Shown here one piece after another: positions 63,776-64,000 of a DNA stretch of 64,000 nucleotides. The stretch spans positions 620,001 through 684,000 of the forward strand of contig NZ_CP014161.1 in assembly GCF_001543175.1 (NCBI RefSeq), read 5' to 3'. Position numbers and translations under genes: made by a program. The stretch comes from Aerococcus urinae. GTDB taxonomy: Bacteria; Bacillota; Bacilli; Lactobacillales; Aerococcaceae. Within the stretch, counting starts at the first letter, position 1. Every line of letters starts with the position of its first letter. The notes beneath the pieces were generated by a model. The model ran no database searches and was not told the DNA's origin. It worked only from the letters and a program-made list of their open reading frames with translations.

Positions 63776-64000
63776 AGCGCTTATTATTGCCGCTGTTGCT
63801 CATTGGGGACAAAAAGACAAGGGCGGTCACCTTTATTTTTTTCACCCATTTAGAGTATCTAGGGGAGTTAAAAATCCACGAGTCAAAATTGTGGCCTTGC
63901 TTCACGATGTTTTAGAAGACAGCGGGCGCTTTAATCTTTCAGACTTTAATTTCCTTGACGACGAGCAAAAAGAAGCGCTATGTTTATTAACTCATAATAA
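63759..64000 (+). CDS. HD-domain alarmone-hydrolase-like protein, 3'-truncated by window edge
   Basis: About 80 residues visible from ATG 63759 (AAGGAGA 7 nt upstream). AHWGQKDKGGHLYFFHPFRV and ALLHDVLEDS match the N-terminal hydrolase half of RelA/SpoT and small MESH1-type hydrolases, with the H...HD metal ligands present. (p)ppGpp hydrolysis is inferred from family. Confidence 0.78.
   Translation, partial: MISYIKALIIAAVAHWGQKDKGGHLYFFHPFRVSRGVKNPRVKIVALLHDVLEDSGRFNLSDFNFLDDEQKEALCLLTHN

Noticed and set aside
50408-64000. Complete prophage
   Set aside because: No terminase, portal, capsid, tail, holin or lysin gene in 13.6 kb.

Overview
This window is a low-to-moderate-GC Firmicutes chromosome, most likely a Lactobacillales coccus of the Aerococcaceae (Aerococcus-like). 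That placement is an inference from gene order, lysine-type MurE features, a T-box-controlled ileS, and YidC and DUF3397 next to division genes. No rRNA or tRNA gene was found to fix the taxon. About 49.6 kb is conserved core chromosome; the rest is an integrated mobile element that runs off the right edge.

Core region. 1-4.0 kb: tail of a YkuJ-like gene, then murE-hom-thrB (peptidoglycan precursor plus threonine branch). 4.1-9.7 kb: the canonical yqeG-yqeH-yhbY-nadD-yqeK-rsfS-yqeM-tmcAL operon (ribosome assembly, NAD synthesis, Ap4A hydrolysis). 9.8-10.6 kb: yceD-rpmF. 10.8-25.5 kb: the division and cell wall (dcw) cluster, DUF3397-mraZ-rsmH-ftsL-pbp-mraY-murD-murG-divIB-ftsA-ftsZ-yggS-yggT-ylmH-divIVA, with MraZ-type repeats in front of mraZ. 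25.5-28.9 kb: T-box leader, ileS, and a small cold-shock-domain gene. 29-49.6 kb: nox, a GlsB-like membrane protein, nudF-mtnN, rpsD with a leader that can form a pseudoknot, ezrA, a cysteine desulfurase and thiI, gndA with an orphan response regulator, yidC, acylphosphatase, ftsK, pgsA, cinA-recA with a LexA box, and rny.

Mobile region, about 50.0 kb to beyond 64 kb. A leftward tyrosine integrase and repressor face a rightward set of small genes: Cro-like HTH, Rha, an RHH protein, an AbrB/RelE-type toxin-antitoxin pair, an excisionase-like HTH, a PriCT-type primase, a P4/D5-type primase-helicase, four tandem paralogous small proteins, an ArpU-like late regulator, coiled-coil proteins and a gp20/DUF4355-like scaffold-type protein. 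No terminase, portal, major capsid, tail or lysis gene is visible. The layout (int, divergent repressors, primase, iteron origin, scaffold-like protein) fits a phage-inducible chromosomal island or similar phage satellite. Downstream come a structured noncoding stretch and a truncated alarmone-hydrolase-like HD gene.

The most unusual signal is in the gaps of this island. At least five gaps between rightward genes carry a leftward unit: a TATAAT-like box (usually centred in an inverted repeat), 45-135 nt, then a strong hairpin with a U-tract that often abuts the stop codon of the gene to the left. This looks like a dispersed family of minus-strand small RNAs with a shared style of promoter operator. 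A candidate SaPI-like origin of GTCCCG iterons flanking an AT-rich core lies directly after the primase-helicase.
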